Of a stretch of 54,006 nucleotides of DNA, positions 44,794 through 53,738 are shown piece by piece. The position numbers and the translations under genes were made by a program. This stretch comes from Patulibacter sp. GTDB lineage: Bacteria; Actinomycetota; Thermoleophilia; Solirubrobacterales; Solirubrobacteraceae. The notes beneath the pieces are model-generated. The model was given only the letters and a program-made list of their open reading frames with translations. It was not told where the DNA came from and did no database searches. The stretch covers positions 1 through 54,006 of the forward strand of contig NZ_JAURWA010000006.1 in assembly GCF_030655195.1 (NCBI RefSeq). The letters are read 5' to 3'. The first letter of the stretch is position 1. Each line of letters opens with the position of its first letter.

Positions 44794-46413
44794 ATGACCC
44801 GCACGACCACCACCCGCCCCTTCGAGCTCTACGACGCCACCCTGCGCGACGGCATGCAGGGCGAGGGGATGACGCTGTCGGCCGACGAGAAGCTCCGCGT
44901 CGCCCTGAAGCTCGACGACCTCGGCGTCCACCTGATCGAGGCCGGCTTCCCGTCGAGCAACCCGAAGGAGCTCGAGGTCTTCGACCTCCTCTCCCGCGAG
45001 ACCTGGCGCCACGCGACGATCGCCGCCTTCGGGATGACGCGCCGCCGCGACGTCGCCGCCGACGCCGACCCGGCGCTCCGGACGCTCGTGGACTCGTTCT
45101 GCCCCGTCACCACGATCGTCGGCAAGACGTGGGGCCTGCACCTCGAGAAGGTCGTCCGCGTGGACCCGGAGGAGAACCTCCGGCTGATCGCCGACTCCGT
45201 CGCGTTCCTGCGGGGCGAGGGCAAGCGCGTGATCTACGACGCGGAGCACTTCTTCGACGCGTGGCGCGACGACGAGGCCTACGCCCTGCGCTGCCTGCGC
45301 GCCGCGGTCGAGGCGGGCGCGGACACGCTCTCGCTCTGCGACACCAACGGCTCGTCGCTCCCGCTGCAGGTCCACGCGGCCGTCGCGAAGGTCGTCGCCG
45401 AGCTCGGCGAGCACGCCCGCGTCGCGATCCACGCCCACGACGACGCCGGCTGCGGCGTGGCCAACTCGCTGCTGGCCGTCGAGGCCGGGGCGACGCAGGT
45501 CCAGGGCACGATGAACGGCATCGGGGAGCGCACCGGCAACGCGAACCTGACGACGATCACCGCCGACCTCGAGCTGAAGATGGGGATCGACTCGCTGCCC
45601 GAGGGCGGGCTGGCCCGGCTGACGGAGACCTCGCACTTCGTCGACGAGCTGCTCAACCGCACCCCGCGGGCGACGCAGCCCTACGTCGGGCGCAACGCGT
45701 TCGCCCACAAGGGCGGCCTGCACATCGCGGGGATGCGCGCCGACGCGCGGACCTTCGAGCACGTCGATCCGGTCGCGGTCGGCAACGCGCGCGAGATCGT
45801 CGTCTCCGAGCTGGCCGGCAAGGGCACCGTCATCGAGAAGGCGGCCGCGGCCGGCGTCGAGGTCGACGGCGACCAGGCCGCGAAGATCATCGAGCGCGTC
45901 AAGGAGCTCGAGCACCACGGGTACCAGTTCGAGGCCGCCGACGGGTCGTTCGAGCTCCTGATGCGGCGCGAGACCGGCACCTACGAGCCGCTGTTCGAGC
46001 TGGAGAGCTGGCGGGTCATCGTCGAGCAGCGGGCCGGCGGCCGGGTGGAGACCGAGGCGACGATCAAGATCTGGATCGGGGGCGAGCGGTTCGTCCGCAC
46101 CGCCGAGGGCAACGGCCCGGTCCACGCGCTCGACGCCGCGCTCCGCTCCGCGATCGGGCAGGTGCACCCGCACCTGGCGGACATCGAGCTGGCGGACTTC
46201 AAGGTGCGCATCCTCGACTCGACGAAGGGGACCGGCGCCACGACGCGCGTCCTGATCGACGCCACCGACGGCCACGAGACGTGGGGCTCCATCGGCGTCG
46301 ACGAGAACCTCATCGCCGCGTCGTGGGAGGCGCTGGTGGACTCCCTGGCCCGCAGCGAGCAGTCGGGCCGTCGCGCGACGGCCGCGGCCCCCGCGGGAGG
46401 CGTCACGGCGTGA
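44794..46413 (+). CDS. cimA: Citramalate synthase
   Basis: A 539-residue LeuA-family enzyme that condenses pyruvate and acetyl-CoA to citramalate, opening the threonine-independent route to isoleucine. The start ELYDATLRDGMQGEGMTLSADEKLRVALKLDDLG and EAGFPSSNPKELEVF match the CimA (TIGR00977) branch rather than LeuA. The barrel has CDTNGSSLP, AIHAHDDAGCGVANSL (metal-binding His pair) and QGTMNGIGERTGNANL. KGGLHIAGMRAD and FEHVDPVAVGN follow. The C-terminal LeuA dimer domain (about 410-510) would carry isoleucine feedback control. Its last codon overlaps the next gene's GTG (GTGA). Confidence 0.93.
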   Translation: MTRTTTTRPFELYDATLRDGMQGEGMTLSADEKLRVALKLDDLGVHLIEAGFPSSNPKELEVFDLLSRETWRHATIAAFGMTRRRDVAADADPALRTLVDSFCPVTTIVGKTWGLHLEKVVRVDPEENLRLIADSVAFLRGEGKRVIYDAEHFFDAWRDDEAYALRCLRAAVEAGADTLSLCDTNGSSLPLQVHAAVAKVVAELGEHARVAIHAHDDAGCGVANSLLAVEAGATQVQGTMNGIGERTGNANLTTITADLELKMGIDSLPEGGLARLTETSHFVDELLNRTPRATQPYVGRNAFAHKGGLHIAGMRADARTFEHVDPVAVGNAREIVVSELAGKGTVIEKAAAAGVEVDGDQAAKIIERVKELEHHGYQFEAADGSFELLMRRETGTYEPLFELESWRVIVEQRAGGRVETEATIKIWIGGERFVRTAEGNGPVHALDAALRSAIGQVHPHLADIELADFKVRILDSTKGTGATTRVLIDATDGHETWGSIGVDENLIAASWEALVDSLARSEQSGRRATAAAPAGGVTA

Positions 46414-47627
46414 GCCCCGCAGGCGACGCCGTCCCCGTGTCGGCCTCCGACGTGGAGGCCGCCACGGCGGACACCGCCGGCACCCCCTCGGCCCCCGGGG
46501 ACGCGCGCCCGCCGGTGCCCCTGGCCCGTCCCGTCATCGGCGAGGCCGAGGAGCGGGCGGTCCTCGAGGTCCTGCGCTCCCGGCACCTGTCGCTCGGCCC
46601 GCGGGTCCCCGAGTTCGAGCGGCGGTTCGCGCAGCGCGTCGGTGCCGCCCACGGCTGCGCCGTCTCCTCGGGCACCGCGGGCCTGCACCTGGCCCTGCGA
46701 GCCGTCGGCGTCGAGGACTGCGCGAAGGAGGACGAGGTCGTCACGTCCCCGTTCTCGTTCATCGCGACGGCCAACGCGGTCCTGTTCGAGGGCGCCACCC
46801 CGGTCTTCGTCGACGTCGATCCCGAGACGCTGAACGTCACCCCCGACGCCGTCGCCTCCGCGGTGACCGACCGGACGAGGGCACTGCTCCCCGTCCACAT
46901 CTTCGGCTACCCCGCCGACGTGCCGGCGATGGAGCGCCTGGGCCTGCCGATCGTCGAGGACGGCGCCCAGGCCCTCGGTGCGGTGCACGCCGACGGCGTC
47001 CCGGTCGGCGGGCACGGCCACTCGACGATCTTCGCCTTCTACGCGAACAAGCAGCTGACGACCGGGGAGGGCGGCCTCGTCACGACGGGCGACGCCGCGG
47101 TCAAGCAGCGGATCGACTCGGAGCGCAACCAGGGCCGCGCGCCCGACATGCAGTGGCTGGACCACGACCGCCTGGGCTTCAACTACCGCCTGTCGGACCT
47201 GCACTGCGCGCTGGGCCTCGCCCAGCTGGACCGCCTTGACGACATGCTCGAGGGCCGCGACCGCGTCGCCGCCTGGTACCGCGAGGCGCTCGCCCCGCTG
47301 GTGGCCCGGACGGGTCTCGAGCTGCTCTGCGAGGACCGCGGCGGCAACCGCCGATCGTGGTTCGTCTACGTCGTCCGGGTCCCGCACGGCGTCGACCGCG
47401 ACCGCACGATCCGCGCGCTGGCGGACCGGGGGATCCAGACCCGCCCGTACCTGCCGGCGATCCACCTCTTCGCGTTCTACCGCGAGCGCTTCGGCTTCCG
47501 CGAGGGGCAGTTCCCGGTCGCCGAGGACGCGGCCGCACGTGGCCTGTCGCTGCCGTTCTTCCCGGAGATGACGCAGGCGCAGGTGCAGCGCGTGGTCGAG
47601 GACCTCACCGCCGTCCTCGCTCCCTGA
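46410..47627 (+). CDS. DegT/DnrJ/EryC1/StrS family aminotransferase
   Basis: A 405-residue fold-type I PLP enzyme. After a disordered head of about 30 residues comes PVPLARPVIGEAEERAVLEVLRSRHLSLGPRVPEFE, then CAVSSGTAGLHLALRAVG (PLP phosphate), SPFSFIATANAVLFEGATPVFVDVD, IVEDGAQALGA (PLP Asp), FAFYANKQLTTGEGG (Schiff-base Lys) and LGFNYRLSDLHCALGLAQL. These enzymes normally aminate keto-sugars for surface polysaccharide or antibiotics. No nucleotide-sugar genes are nearby. It is translationally coupled to citramalate synthase (GTGA overlap), an odd pairing. The Lys and Asp are intact, so it should be active. Confidence 0.92.
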   Translation: MSPAGDAVPVSASDVEAATADTAGTPSAPGDARPPVPLARPVIGEAEERAVLEVLRSRHLSLGPRVPEFERRFAQRVGAAHGCAVSSGTAGLHLALRAVGVEDCAKEDEVVTSPFSFIATANAVLFEGATPVFVDVDPETLNVTPDAVASAVTDRTRALLPVHIFGYPADVPAMERLGLPIVEDGAQALGAVHADGVPVGGHGHSTIFAFYANKQLTTGEGGLVTTGDAAVKQRIDSERNQGRAPDMQWLDHDRLGFNYRLSDLHCALGLAQLDRLDDMLEGRDRVAAWYREALAPLVARTGLELLCEDRGGNRRSWFVYVVRVPHGVDRDRTIRALADRGIQTRPYLPAIHLFAFYRERFGFREGQFPVAEDAAARGLSLPFFPEMTQAQVQRVVEDLTAVLAP

Positions 47628-47712
47628 GGGCGCCGGTCGGGCGAGCGCGCCCTCGTCCTCCGGGCGACCGTCGACCGGCCGGGGCAGACCGGGGCCGCGG
47701 TCCGCGGCTCCA

Positions 47713-47718
47713 TAGACT
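47713..47718 (+). promoter_or_regulatory. -10 box of argH, probable leaderless start
   Basis: TAGACT ends 9 bases before the ATG at 47728, with no ribosome binding site in the gap. Confidence 0.45.
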
Positions 47719-47727
47719 GCGGCCGGT

Positions 47728-49089
47728 ATGTCGCGATTCTCCCAGCCGCAGGACCCGGTCTTCCGGGAGATGAACACGAGCCTGGGCTACGACCAGCGCA
47801 TGTGGCCGCAGGACATCCGCGGCTCCCGCGCGCACGCCCGGATGCTCGCCTCCCGCGGCATCATCGGCGAGGACGACCTCACCGCCATCCTCTCGGGCTT
47901 CGAGACGATCGAGGCGAAGCTCGCCGACGGCACGTTCCCGTTCGGTGCGGAGGACGAGGACATCCACATGGCGATCGAGCGCCACCTGACGGAGCTCGTC
48001 GGCGACCCCGGCGCCCGCCTTCACACGGCACGCTCGCGCAACGACCAGGTCGCCACCGACTTCGCGCTCTGGACCGGCGAGGCCGCCGGTCGGGCGGTCG
48101 AGGCGATCGAGGGCCTGATGCGGACCCTGATCGACGTGGCGACCGCGCACGCCGACTGGCCGATGCCGGCCTACACCCATCTCCAGCGCGCGCAGCCGGT
48201 CTACCTGGCCCACCACCTGCTCGCCTACGTGTGGATGCTGGAGCGCGACCGCGCCCGCTTCCGCTTCACCCAGGAGCAGGCGCTGCGCCGCATGCCGCTG
48301 GGCGCCGGTGCGCTCGCCGGCGTCAACTTCGACACCGACCGCGGGATGACGGCGGCCGAGCTCGGCTTCGGCGCGCCCCACCCCAACTCCATCGACGCGG
48401 TCTCCAACCGCGACTTCGCCCTGGACTACCTCGGGGCCGCCGCCACCTGCGCGACGCACCTCTCGCGGCTGGGTCAGGAGATCGTCCAGTGGGCGAGCGA
48501 GGAGTTCGGCTTCCTCACGCTCCCCGACGCCTGGTCGTCTGGCAGCTCGCTCATGCCGCAGAAGAAGAACCCCGACTGCGCCGAGCTGCTGCGCGCGAAG
48601 GCCCCGCGGATCGTCGGGCACCTCTCGGCGCTGCACGGCGTGATCCACGCGTTGCCGCTGACCTACAACAAGGACCTGCAGGAGGACAAGGAGCACGTCT
48701 TCGACGCCGCCGACACCCTCGAGCAGGCCCTCGCCGCCGCCGGCGGCATGATCGGCGGCGCCGCCTTCCGCGCCGATCGGATGGCCGCCGCCGCGGCGGA
48801 CGAGCTGCTGGCCGCCACGGACCTGGCCGACGAGCTGGTCAAGCGCGGCGTCCCGTTCCGCCAGTGCCACGCGATCGTCGGTGGCCTGGTGCGCGAGGCG
48901 GTGGACTCGAAGCGGACGCTGTCGGAGCTCTCCGACGACGAGCTCGCCGCCCAGAGCGAGCACCTCGGTCCGTGGATCCGCGACCTCCTCGAGCCGCTGT
49001 CGCTCCTGGAGCGCAAGCAGAGCCAGGGCGGCACGTCCCAGGCGCGGGTCCAGGAGCAGCTCGTGCTGGCGCGCGAGCTCCTCGCCTGA
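47728..49089 (+). CDS. argH: Argininosuccinate lyase
   Basis: A 453-residue member of the fumarase/aspartase superfamily. It splits argininosuccinate into arginine and fumarate. Motifs are EDEDIHMAIERHLTELVG, HTARSRNDQVATDFALW, YTHLQRAQPVYLAHHLLAY (catalytic His), the signature loop GSSLMPQKKNPD (catalytic Ser) and LPLTYNKDLQEDKEHVFD. The N-terminus is short: the family usually begins with a longer WGGRF segment, whereas here only SRFSQPQD precedes the first helix. The other arg genes are not in the window. mpg follows after 9 bases. Confidence 0.96.
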   Translation: MSRFSQPQDPVFREMNTSLGYDQRMWPQDIRGSRAHARMLASRGIIGEDDLTAILSGFETIEAKLADGTFPFGAEDEDIHMAIERHLTELVGDPGARLHTARSRNDQVATDFALWTGEAAGRAVEAIEGLMRTLIDVATAHADWPMPAYTHLQRAQPVYLAHHLLAYVWMLERDRARFRFTQEQALRRMPLGAGALAGVNFDTDRGMTAAELGFGAPHPNSIDAVSNRDFALDYLGAAATCATHLSRLGQEIVQWASEEFGFLTLPDAWSSGSSLMPQKKNPDCAELLRAKAPRIVGHLSALHGVIHALPLTYNKDLQEDKEHVFDAADTLEQALAAAGGMIGGAAFRADRMAAAAADELLAATDLADELVKRGVPFRQCHAIVGGLVREAVDSKRTLSELSDDELAAQSEHLGPWIRDLLEPLSLLERKQSQGGTSQARVQEQLVLARELLA

Positions 49090-49098
49090 GCGGGACCC

Positions 49099-49758
49099 GT
49101 GCAGGACGACGGCGACCCGGGGGAGGACCGGGCGGCGGCCGCGCCCCTGCCCGTGGCGTTCTACGACCGTCCCGTCGTCGAGGTCGCCCGCGACCTGCTC
49201 GGCTGCGTCGTCGTCCACGGCGCGACCGCCGGGCGGATCGTGGAGACCGAGGCGTACCACGAGACCGAGGGCGCCTGCCACGCGTGGCGGCCGCCACCCG
49301 CGGGGCCCCGCCGGACGGCACGGACCGCCGCGCTCTTCGGACCGCCGGGCCGGGCGTACGTCTACCGCTCCTACGGCATCCACGCCATGCTCAACGCGGT
49401 CTGCGAGCCGGAGGGCACGGCCGCCGCGGTCCTCGTCCGCGCCGTGGAGCCCGTCGCCGGCGTCGCGCTCATGCGCGAGCGCCGGCCGGGGCGGCCGGAC
49501 CGCGAGCTGGTGGCGGGTCCCGGGCGGCTGACCCTGGCGCTCGACGTCCGCCTGGCCGACGACGGCACCGACCTGACCTCCGGCGACCTGCGCATCGTGG
49601 CGGCAGCGCCGGGCGCCCGGCCCGTCGTGGAGGTCGCGGGGCCGCGCATCGGGATCACGCGCGCGACGGAGCTGCCGTGGCGCTTCGCGGACGCGTCCAG
49701 CCCCGACGTCTCCCGGCCGTGGCCGCCGGGGATGACGCGCGGCCGCCGGGGCCGCTGA
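49099..49758 (+). CDS. mpg: 3-Methyladenine DNA glycosylase (AAG/MPG family)
   Basis: A 219-residue DNA glycosylase that removes alkylated purines. Family blocks are VEVARDLLGCVVVHG, IVETEAYHETEGACHAWR (catalytic Glu in ETEAY), RTARTAALFGPPGRAYVYRSYGIHAMLNAV (YVY and YGIH line the damaged-base pocket) and a C-terminal GPRIGITRATELPWRF. The length fits bacterial members. Start GTG 49099, 9 bases after the argH stop, so probably co-transcribed. It is convergent with the penicillin-binding protein gene, with only 6 bases between the stops and no terminator between. Confidence 0.93.
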   Translation: MQDDGDPGEDRAAAAPLPVAFYDRPVVEVARDLLGCVVVHGATAGRIVETEAYHETEGACHAWRPPPAGPRRTARTAALFGPPGRAYVYRSYGIHAMLNAVCEPEGTAAAVLVRAVEPVAGVALMRERRPGRPDRELVAGPGRLTLALDVRLADDGTDLTSGDLRIVAAAPGARPVVEVAGPRIGITRATELPWRFADASSPDVSRPWPPGMTRGRRGR

Positions 49759-49764
49759 CCCGGA

Positions 49765-52428
49765 CTACTCGAGGGGGACGGCGCCGCCGCTGCCCGAGCC
49801 GGTCCCGGCGGAGCCGCCCGTGCCGGCCCCGGAACCGCTGCCGGATCCCGTGCCCGACGTGCCGCCGGCCCCGCCGGTCCCGGAGGAGCCGGTGCCGCTG
49901 CCCGAGCCCGTGCCGGACGGCGGCGTGGCGGGGGTCGCCGGCGCCGGGTCGGGCGTGCTCCCCCCGCCGGAGCCGGTGCTCGGCTCCGCGGTGGTCGCGC
50001 CGCCGGTCCCGGCCGAGCCGGTGTCCCCGTCGTCGCCGGCCCCCGAGTCGCCACCCGAGCCCGAGGGCGCTGCGCTGACGGAGGGCTCCTTGCCCTCCTT
50101 GGGCAGGTCCTCGTCGTTCTTCGTCCGCTTGTCGCGGTCCGGGTCGCGGGCGTCGAGGATCGTCTTCGCACGGCCCATGAAGTCGCCCCAGATGGCGGCC
50201 GGGAAGGTGCCGCCCTCGACGGGCTCGCCCTGCCACTCCGTCTGCATCGGCTTTCCGGAGTCGGGATAGCCGACCCAGACCACGACGGTCAGGTCGCGGC
50301 TGAAGCCGGCGAACCAGGCGTCCACGTTGTTCTCGGTCGTGCCGGTCTTGCCCGCCGCGAAGCCGCCGTACTGCGCACGGTGGCCGGTGCCCTTCGAGAC
50401 GACCGTCCGCATGATCGACGTTGCCGTGTCGGCGACGTCGGTCGAGATGACGCGCTCGGCGCGGCGCTTGTTGACCCGCGTCTTGCGCCCGGGCTCCTGG
50501 ATCTCCTTGATGCCGACCGCGCCGCCACCGGGGCCGCCGAGGGTCCCGTTGATGCGCAGGCCGCGCGTCGCGAAGGTCTCGTACGCGTGGGCCAGGTCGA
50601 GCACCGTGACGCCTCGGCGCGGGGCGCCGAGGGCGAGCGCCGCGTTCTTCGACACCGGGGTCCGGACGCCCATCCTGGTGATCAGGCGGGCGACCTTCGG
50701 GATCCCGACGTCCTGCCCCAGCTGGGCGTAGACCGAGTTGTCGGAGAACGTCAGCGCGCGCGAGATCGTCGAGCGGCCGGAGTAGGCGCTCTCGTCGTTC
50801 GTGACGACGAACTTCTCCTTCCGACCGTTCTCGTCCCGCACGTTCAGCGTCTGCTTCTTCGACGAGTAGACCTTCTGCGGCGAGATGCCCTCGCGCAGCG
50901 CCTGGGTCAGGACGAACGGCTTGAACGACGATCCCGGCTGGCGCTGGCCCTGCGTGGCCAGGTTGTACGGCTTCGTCGCGTAGTCGCGGCCGCCGACCAT
51001 CGCCCGGACCTCGCCGGTCTTGTTGTCGATGACCACCATCGACGCCTGCGGTCCGGTGGGGCGCGTCAGGTACGCCTTGATGCTCGCCTCCGCGGCCTTC
51101 TGCAGTCCGGCGTCCAGGGTCGTCGTGACCTTCAGGCCGCCCTCGTACGTGCGTTGCGCGCCGACCTTGTCGATCAGCTGGGCGCTCACCCACGAGGCGA
51201 AGTAGGGGTTGGTCGCGTCGAGCGTCGGCGGCTGGACCTGGTCGCGCGTGGGCAGCGGCTCGTTCTTCGCCAGCTCGTAGTCTTCCTGCGAGAGCTTGCC
51301 CTGCTGCTGCATCTTCAGGAGCACCGTGTTGCGCCGACGCAGCGCGGCCTCGGGCTCGGTCAGCGGATCGAAGCGGCTGGGCGAGGCGATGACGGCGGTG
51401 AGCAGCGCGGCCTCGGCCGGGGTCAGCTCGGCGGCGCAGGGGTCGCCCGGCGGCTGGCACCCGTCGTGGGCGGACCCGAAGTACGTGCGGGCCGCCGACT
51501 CCACCCCGTACGCACCGTTGCCGAAGTAGATCCGGTTGAGGTACGTCGTGAGGATCTTGGCCTTCGACCACTGCTTGGTCATGTGGTACGCCAGCGCCGC
51601 CTCGCGCAGCTTCTGGAAGACCGTGCGCTGGTCCTCGGCCTCGAGCGAGACCTTCACGAGCTGCTGGGTGATCGTCGACGCGCCCTGGGCGGCGCTCTGC
51701 GACACCACGTCCTGGACGACGGCGCGGCCGATGCCCTTCAGGTCGACGCCGCTGTTCTTGTAGAAGCGCTCGTCCTCCATCGCGACGACCGCGTCCTTCA
51801 TCGGCGTGCTGATCTGGTCGGACGCGACGATGTAGCGCGACGAGTCGGCGAGGACGCCGATCGGTCGGCCGTTGCGGTCCATGAGGACGGAGTTCTTCGC
51901 GGTCTGGAACTCCTTCGCGGTGTCCAGGTCCGGCAGGTCCGTCGAGACCGCCATCATCATCCCGAACACGGTGGAGACCACGGCGAGGGCCCCGAGAGGG
52001 ACCAGCAGCAGCAGCAGCCGCACCCACCGGAAGCGCAGGCGGGGCCGCGGGGGCCCGTGGTCGCCCGCGCCCGAGCCGCCGCCTCCGGTCGGCGGGAGGC
52101 CGGCACCGCCGTCGTCCCCGCCACCGCCGCCGGCGAGCGCGACGGCCCCGGGGACGGGAGCCGAGGGGATCCTCGCGGCGGGCGGCACCGGCACCGCGGG
52201 CGGGCCGGCGGACGGCCCGGGGACGGCGGAGACGCCCGCCCCACCGTCGGTCGAGGGGGCGGCGGGCGCCGCGGCGCGGCGCACCGGATCGACGGGTGCC
52301 GCGGCCGTCGCGTCGCCGGCGCCCCACCAGGGCGCGTGCGGGTCGACGACCGGCGGCGCCGCTGTGGCGCCGGGAACGGGGCGGGCGGCGGAGGGCCGCG
52401 CACCGGGCTGTCCGGACGGTTCGATCAT
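49765..52428 (-). CDS. Bifunctional class A penicillin-binding protein
   Basis: An 887-residue cell-wall synthase. A cytosolic Pro/Ala/Gly-rich head of about 130 residues precedes one membrane helix (VRLLLLLVPLGALAVVSTVFG). The glycosyltransferase domain has AMEDERFYKNSGVD (catalytic Glu), GASTITQQLVK and YLNRIYFGNGAYGVESAA. The transpeptidase domain has QPGSSFKPFV (SxxK Ser), FSDNSVY (SxN) and FAAGKTGTTENNVDAWFAGFS (KTG). A tail of about 150 residues is almost all Gly, Ser, Thr, Pro and Ala. I use the ATG at 52428; another in-frame ATG at 52500 overlaps the promoter box shared with tyrS and has no ribosome binding site, so the start is uncertain. Confidence 0.95.
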   Translation of the reverse strand: MIEPSGQPGARPSAARPVPGATAAPPVVDPHAPWWGAGDATAAAPVDPVRRAAAPAAPSTDGGAGVSAVPGPSAGPPAVPVPPAARIPSAPVPGAVALAGGGGGDDGGAGLPPTGGGGSGAGDHGPPRPRLRFRWVRLLLLLVPLGALAVVSTVFGMMMAVSTDLPDLDTAKEFQTAKNSVLMDRNGRPIGVLADSSRYIVASDQISTPMKDAVVAMEDERFYKNSGVDLKGIGRAVVQDVVSQSAAQGASTITQQLVKVSLEAEDQRTVFQKLREAALAYHMTKQWSKAKILTTYLNRIYFGNGAYGVESAARTYFGSAHDGCQPPGDPCAAELTPAEAALLTAVIASPSRFDPLTEPEAALRRRNTVLLKMQQQGKLSQEDYELAKNEPLPTRDQVQPPTLDATNPYFASWVSAQLIDKVGAQRTYEGGLKVTTTLDAGLQKAAEASIKAYLTRPTGPQASMVVIDNKTGEVRAMVGGRDYATKPYNLATQGQRQPGSSFKPFVLTQALREGISPQKVYSSKKQTLNVRDENGRKEKFVVTNDESAYSGRSTISRALTFSDNSVYAQLGQDVGIPKVARLITRMGVRTPVSKNAALALGAPRRGVTVLDLAHAYETFATRGLRINGTLGGPGGGAVGIKEIQEPGRKTRVNKRRAERVISTDVADTATSIMRTVVSKGTGHRAQYGGFAAGKTGTTENNVDAWFAGFSRDLTVVVWVGYPDSGKPMQTEWQGEPVEGGTFPAAIWGDFMGRAKTILDARDPDRDKRTKNDEDLPKEGKEPSVSAAPSGSGGDSGAGDDGDTGSAGTGGATTAEPSTGSGGGSTPDPAPATPATPPSGTGSGSGTGSSGTGGAGGTSGTGSGSGSGAGTGGSAGTGSGSGGAVPLE
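49790..50070 (-). repeat. Low-complexity Gly/Ser/Thr repeat tract in the PBP tail
   Basis: Degenerate short repeats encode GSGSGTG-, GTGGA- and PSGTG-type units at the PBP C-terminus. Such tracts can expand or contract, and probably form a flexible, wall-embedded linker. Confidence 0.6.
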
Positions 52429-52499
52429 GGGTGTACGCGGGCGGGTCGGGCGGTACGGCGGCGGGGCCCGACCCTCGGCTCGCGGAACGAGAGTCCGCA

Positions 52500-52510
52500 T
52501 ATCCTAACAT
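52500..52510 (+). promoter_or_regulatory. tyrS promoter boxes, near-leaderless; overlaps PBP promoter
   Basis: Two overlapping -10 candidates, TATCCT (52500-52505) and TAACAT (52505-52510), precede the tyrS ATG at 52518 by 12 and 7 bases. On the - strand the same patch reads TAGGAT, a likely -10 for the PBP gene. Confidence 0.5.
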
Positions 52511-52517
52511 CGGCCGC

Positions 52518-53714
52518 ATGGCAGACCCCCGCACCGACGCCGCGTTCCTGACCCGCAACGCGGCGGCCGCCCAGCCCGCGGGGGCGTTGGCGGAGCGCAT
52601 GGCCGTCGCCGAGAGGGAGGGACGCCCGCTCCGGGTGAAGCTCGGGATCGATCCGACGGCGCCCGACGTGCACCTGGGCCACGTGGTCGTGCTGCAGAAG
52701 CTGCGGGAGTTCCAGGACCTCGGCCACCGGGTCGTCCTGATCATCGGCGACTACACCGCGCGCGTCGGGGACCCGAGCGGCCGGTCCGCCACCCGGCCGG
52801 TGTTGACGACGGAGGACATCGACCGCAACGCCCGGACCTACCAGGACCAGGCGCTCCGGGTGCTCCGGGACGAGCCCGAGCTCCTGGAGATCCGACGCAA
52901 CGGGGAGTGGCTCGACATGGGGATGGACGCGTTCCTCACGCTCGCGCGGATCCCGAAGGTCGCCCAGCTGCTCGAGCGCGACGATTTCGCCAAGCGCTAC
53001 GCGGGCGGGGTCACGATCAGCCTGCTTGAGTTCGTCTACCCCCTGCTGCAGGGCTACGACTCCGTGGCCATCGAGGCCGACGTCGAGATCGGGGGCACGG
53101 ACCAGACCTTCAACCTCTACTTCGGGAGGGACGTCCAGCGGGCGGAGGGCCGGCCCGAGCAGTCGGTCATCACCATGCCGCTGCTCGTGGGGACGGACGG
53201 CGAGAAGAAGATGTCCAAGTCGCTGGGCAACCACATCGGGATCACGGAGCCGGCGGAGGAGATCTTCGGCCGGACGATGCGGATCCCCGACGAGCTGATC
53301 GCCTCGTGGACGGACCTCTTGGGTGTGGACCTGGGTGGGGCGGCGGCCGACGACCCGCGTGCGCGCAAGCGGGCGCTGGCGCGCGCGCTGTGCGACCGGT
53401 TCGCGGGGCAGGGGGAGGGGGACCGGGCGCAGGAGGCGTTCGATCGGCTCTTCAAGGACCGGGCCATCCCGGACGACGTCGCCGAGCACGTCGTGGCCGA
53501 CTCCGGGGAGGTGCACCTGCCGGCGGTCATCGCCTCGGCGTTCGGGGTGTCGCGCTCCGAGGGCCGACGGGCGATCACGCAGGGAGGTGTGCGCATCGAC
53601 GGCGAGCCCTGGCCGCAGGACGTCCTGGACGCGGAGGCGTCGGAGCTCCACGGGTCCGTCCTGCAGCTGGGGAAGCGGCGGTTCGCGCGTCTCGTGGCGG
53701 GACAGACCGCCTGA
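52518..53714 (+). CDS. tyrS: Tyrosyl-tRNA synthetase
   Basis: A 398-residue class I aminoacyl-tRNA synthetase. It has VKLGIDPTAPDVHLGHVVVL (HIGH-type motif HLGH near residue 50), GDYTARVGDPSGRSATRP, EADVEIGGTDQTFNLYFGRD (tyrosine pocket), the KMSKS loop in DGEKKMSKSLGNHIGI near residue 235, and a C-terminal S4 RNA-binding domain (SEGRRAITQGGVRIDGEPW). It is the TyrZ-like form rather than the E. coli TyrS form. The start is ATG 52518, where the family begins; the upstream open frame is antisense to the PBP. A small hairpin and an rRNA-type leader follow. Confidence 0.96.
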   Translation: MADPRTDAAFLTRNAAAAQPAGALAERMAVAEREGRPLRVKLGIDPTAPDVHLGHVVVLQKLREFQDLGHRVVLIIGDYTARVGDPSGRSATRPVLTTEDIDRNARTYQDQALRVLRDEPELLEIRRNGEWLDMGMDAFLTLARIPKVAQLLERDDFAKRYAGGVTISLLEFVYPLLQGYDSVAIEADVEIGGTDQTFNLYFGRDVQRAEGRPEQSVITMPLLVGTDGEKKMSKSLGNHIGITEPAEEIFGRTMRIPDELIASWTDLLGVDLGGAAADDPRARKRALARALCDRFAGQGEGDRAQEAFDRLFKDRAIPDDVAEHVVADSGEVHLPAVIASAFGVSRSEGRRAITQGGVRIDGEPWPQDVLDAEASELHGSVLQLGKRRFARLVAGQTA

Positions 53715-53720
53715 CCGCGG

Positions 53721-53738
53721 AGGCCGTCGGGACGGCCT
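53721..53738 (+). terminator. Short hairpin after tyrS
   Basis: AGGCCGT-CGGG-ACGGCCT, a perfect 7-base stem 7 bases after the stop codon. It has no T-run, so it is probably a weak terminator. Confidence 0.55.

Noticed and set aside
49790..50070. Tandem-looking repeats as a CRISPR or intergenic repeat array
   Set aside because: The units are short, degenerate, in frame and encode the Gly/Ser/Thr tail of the PBP.
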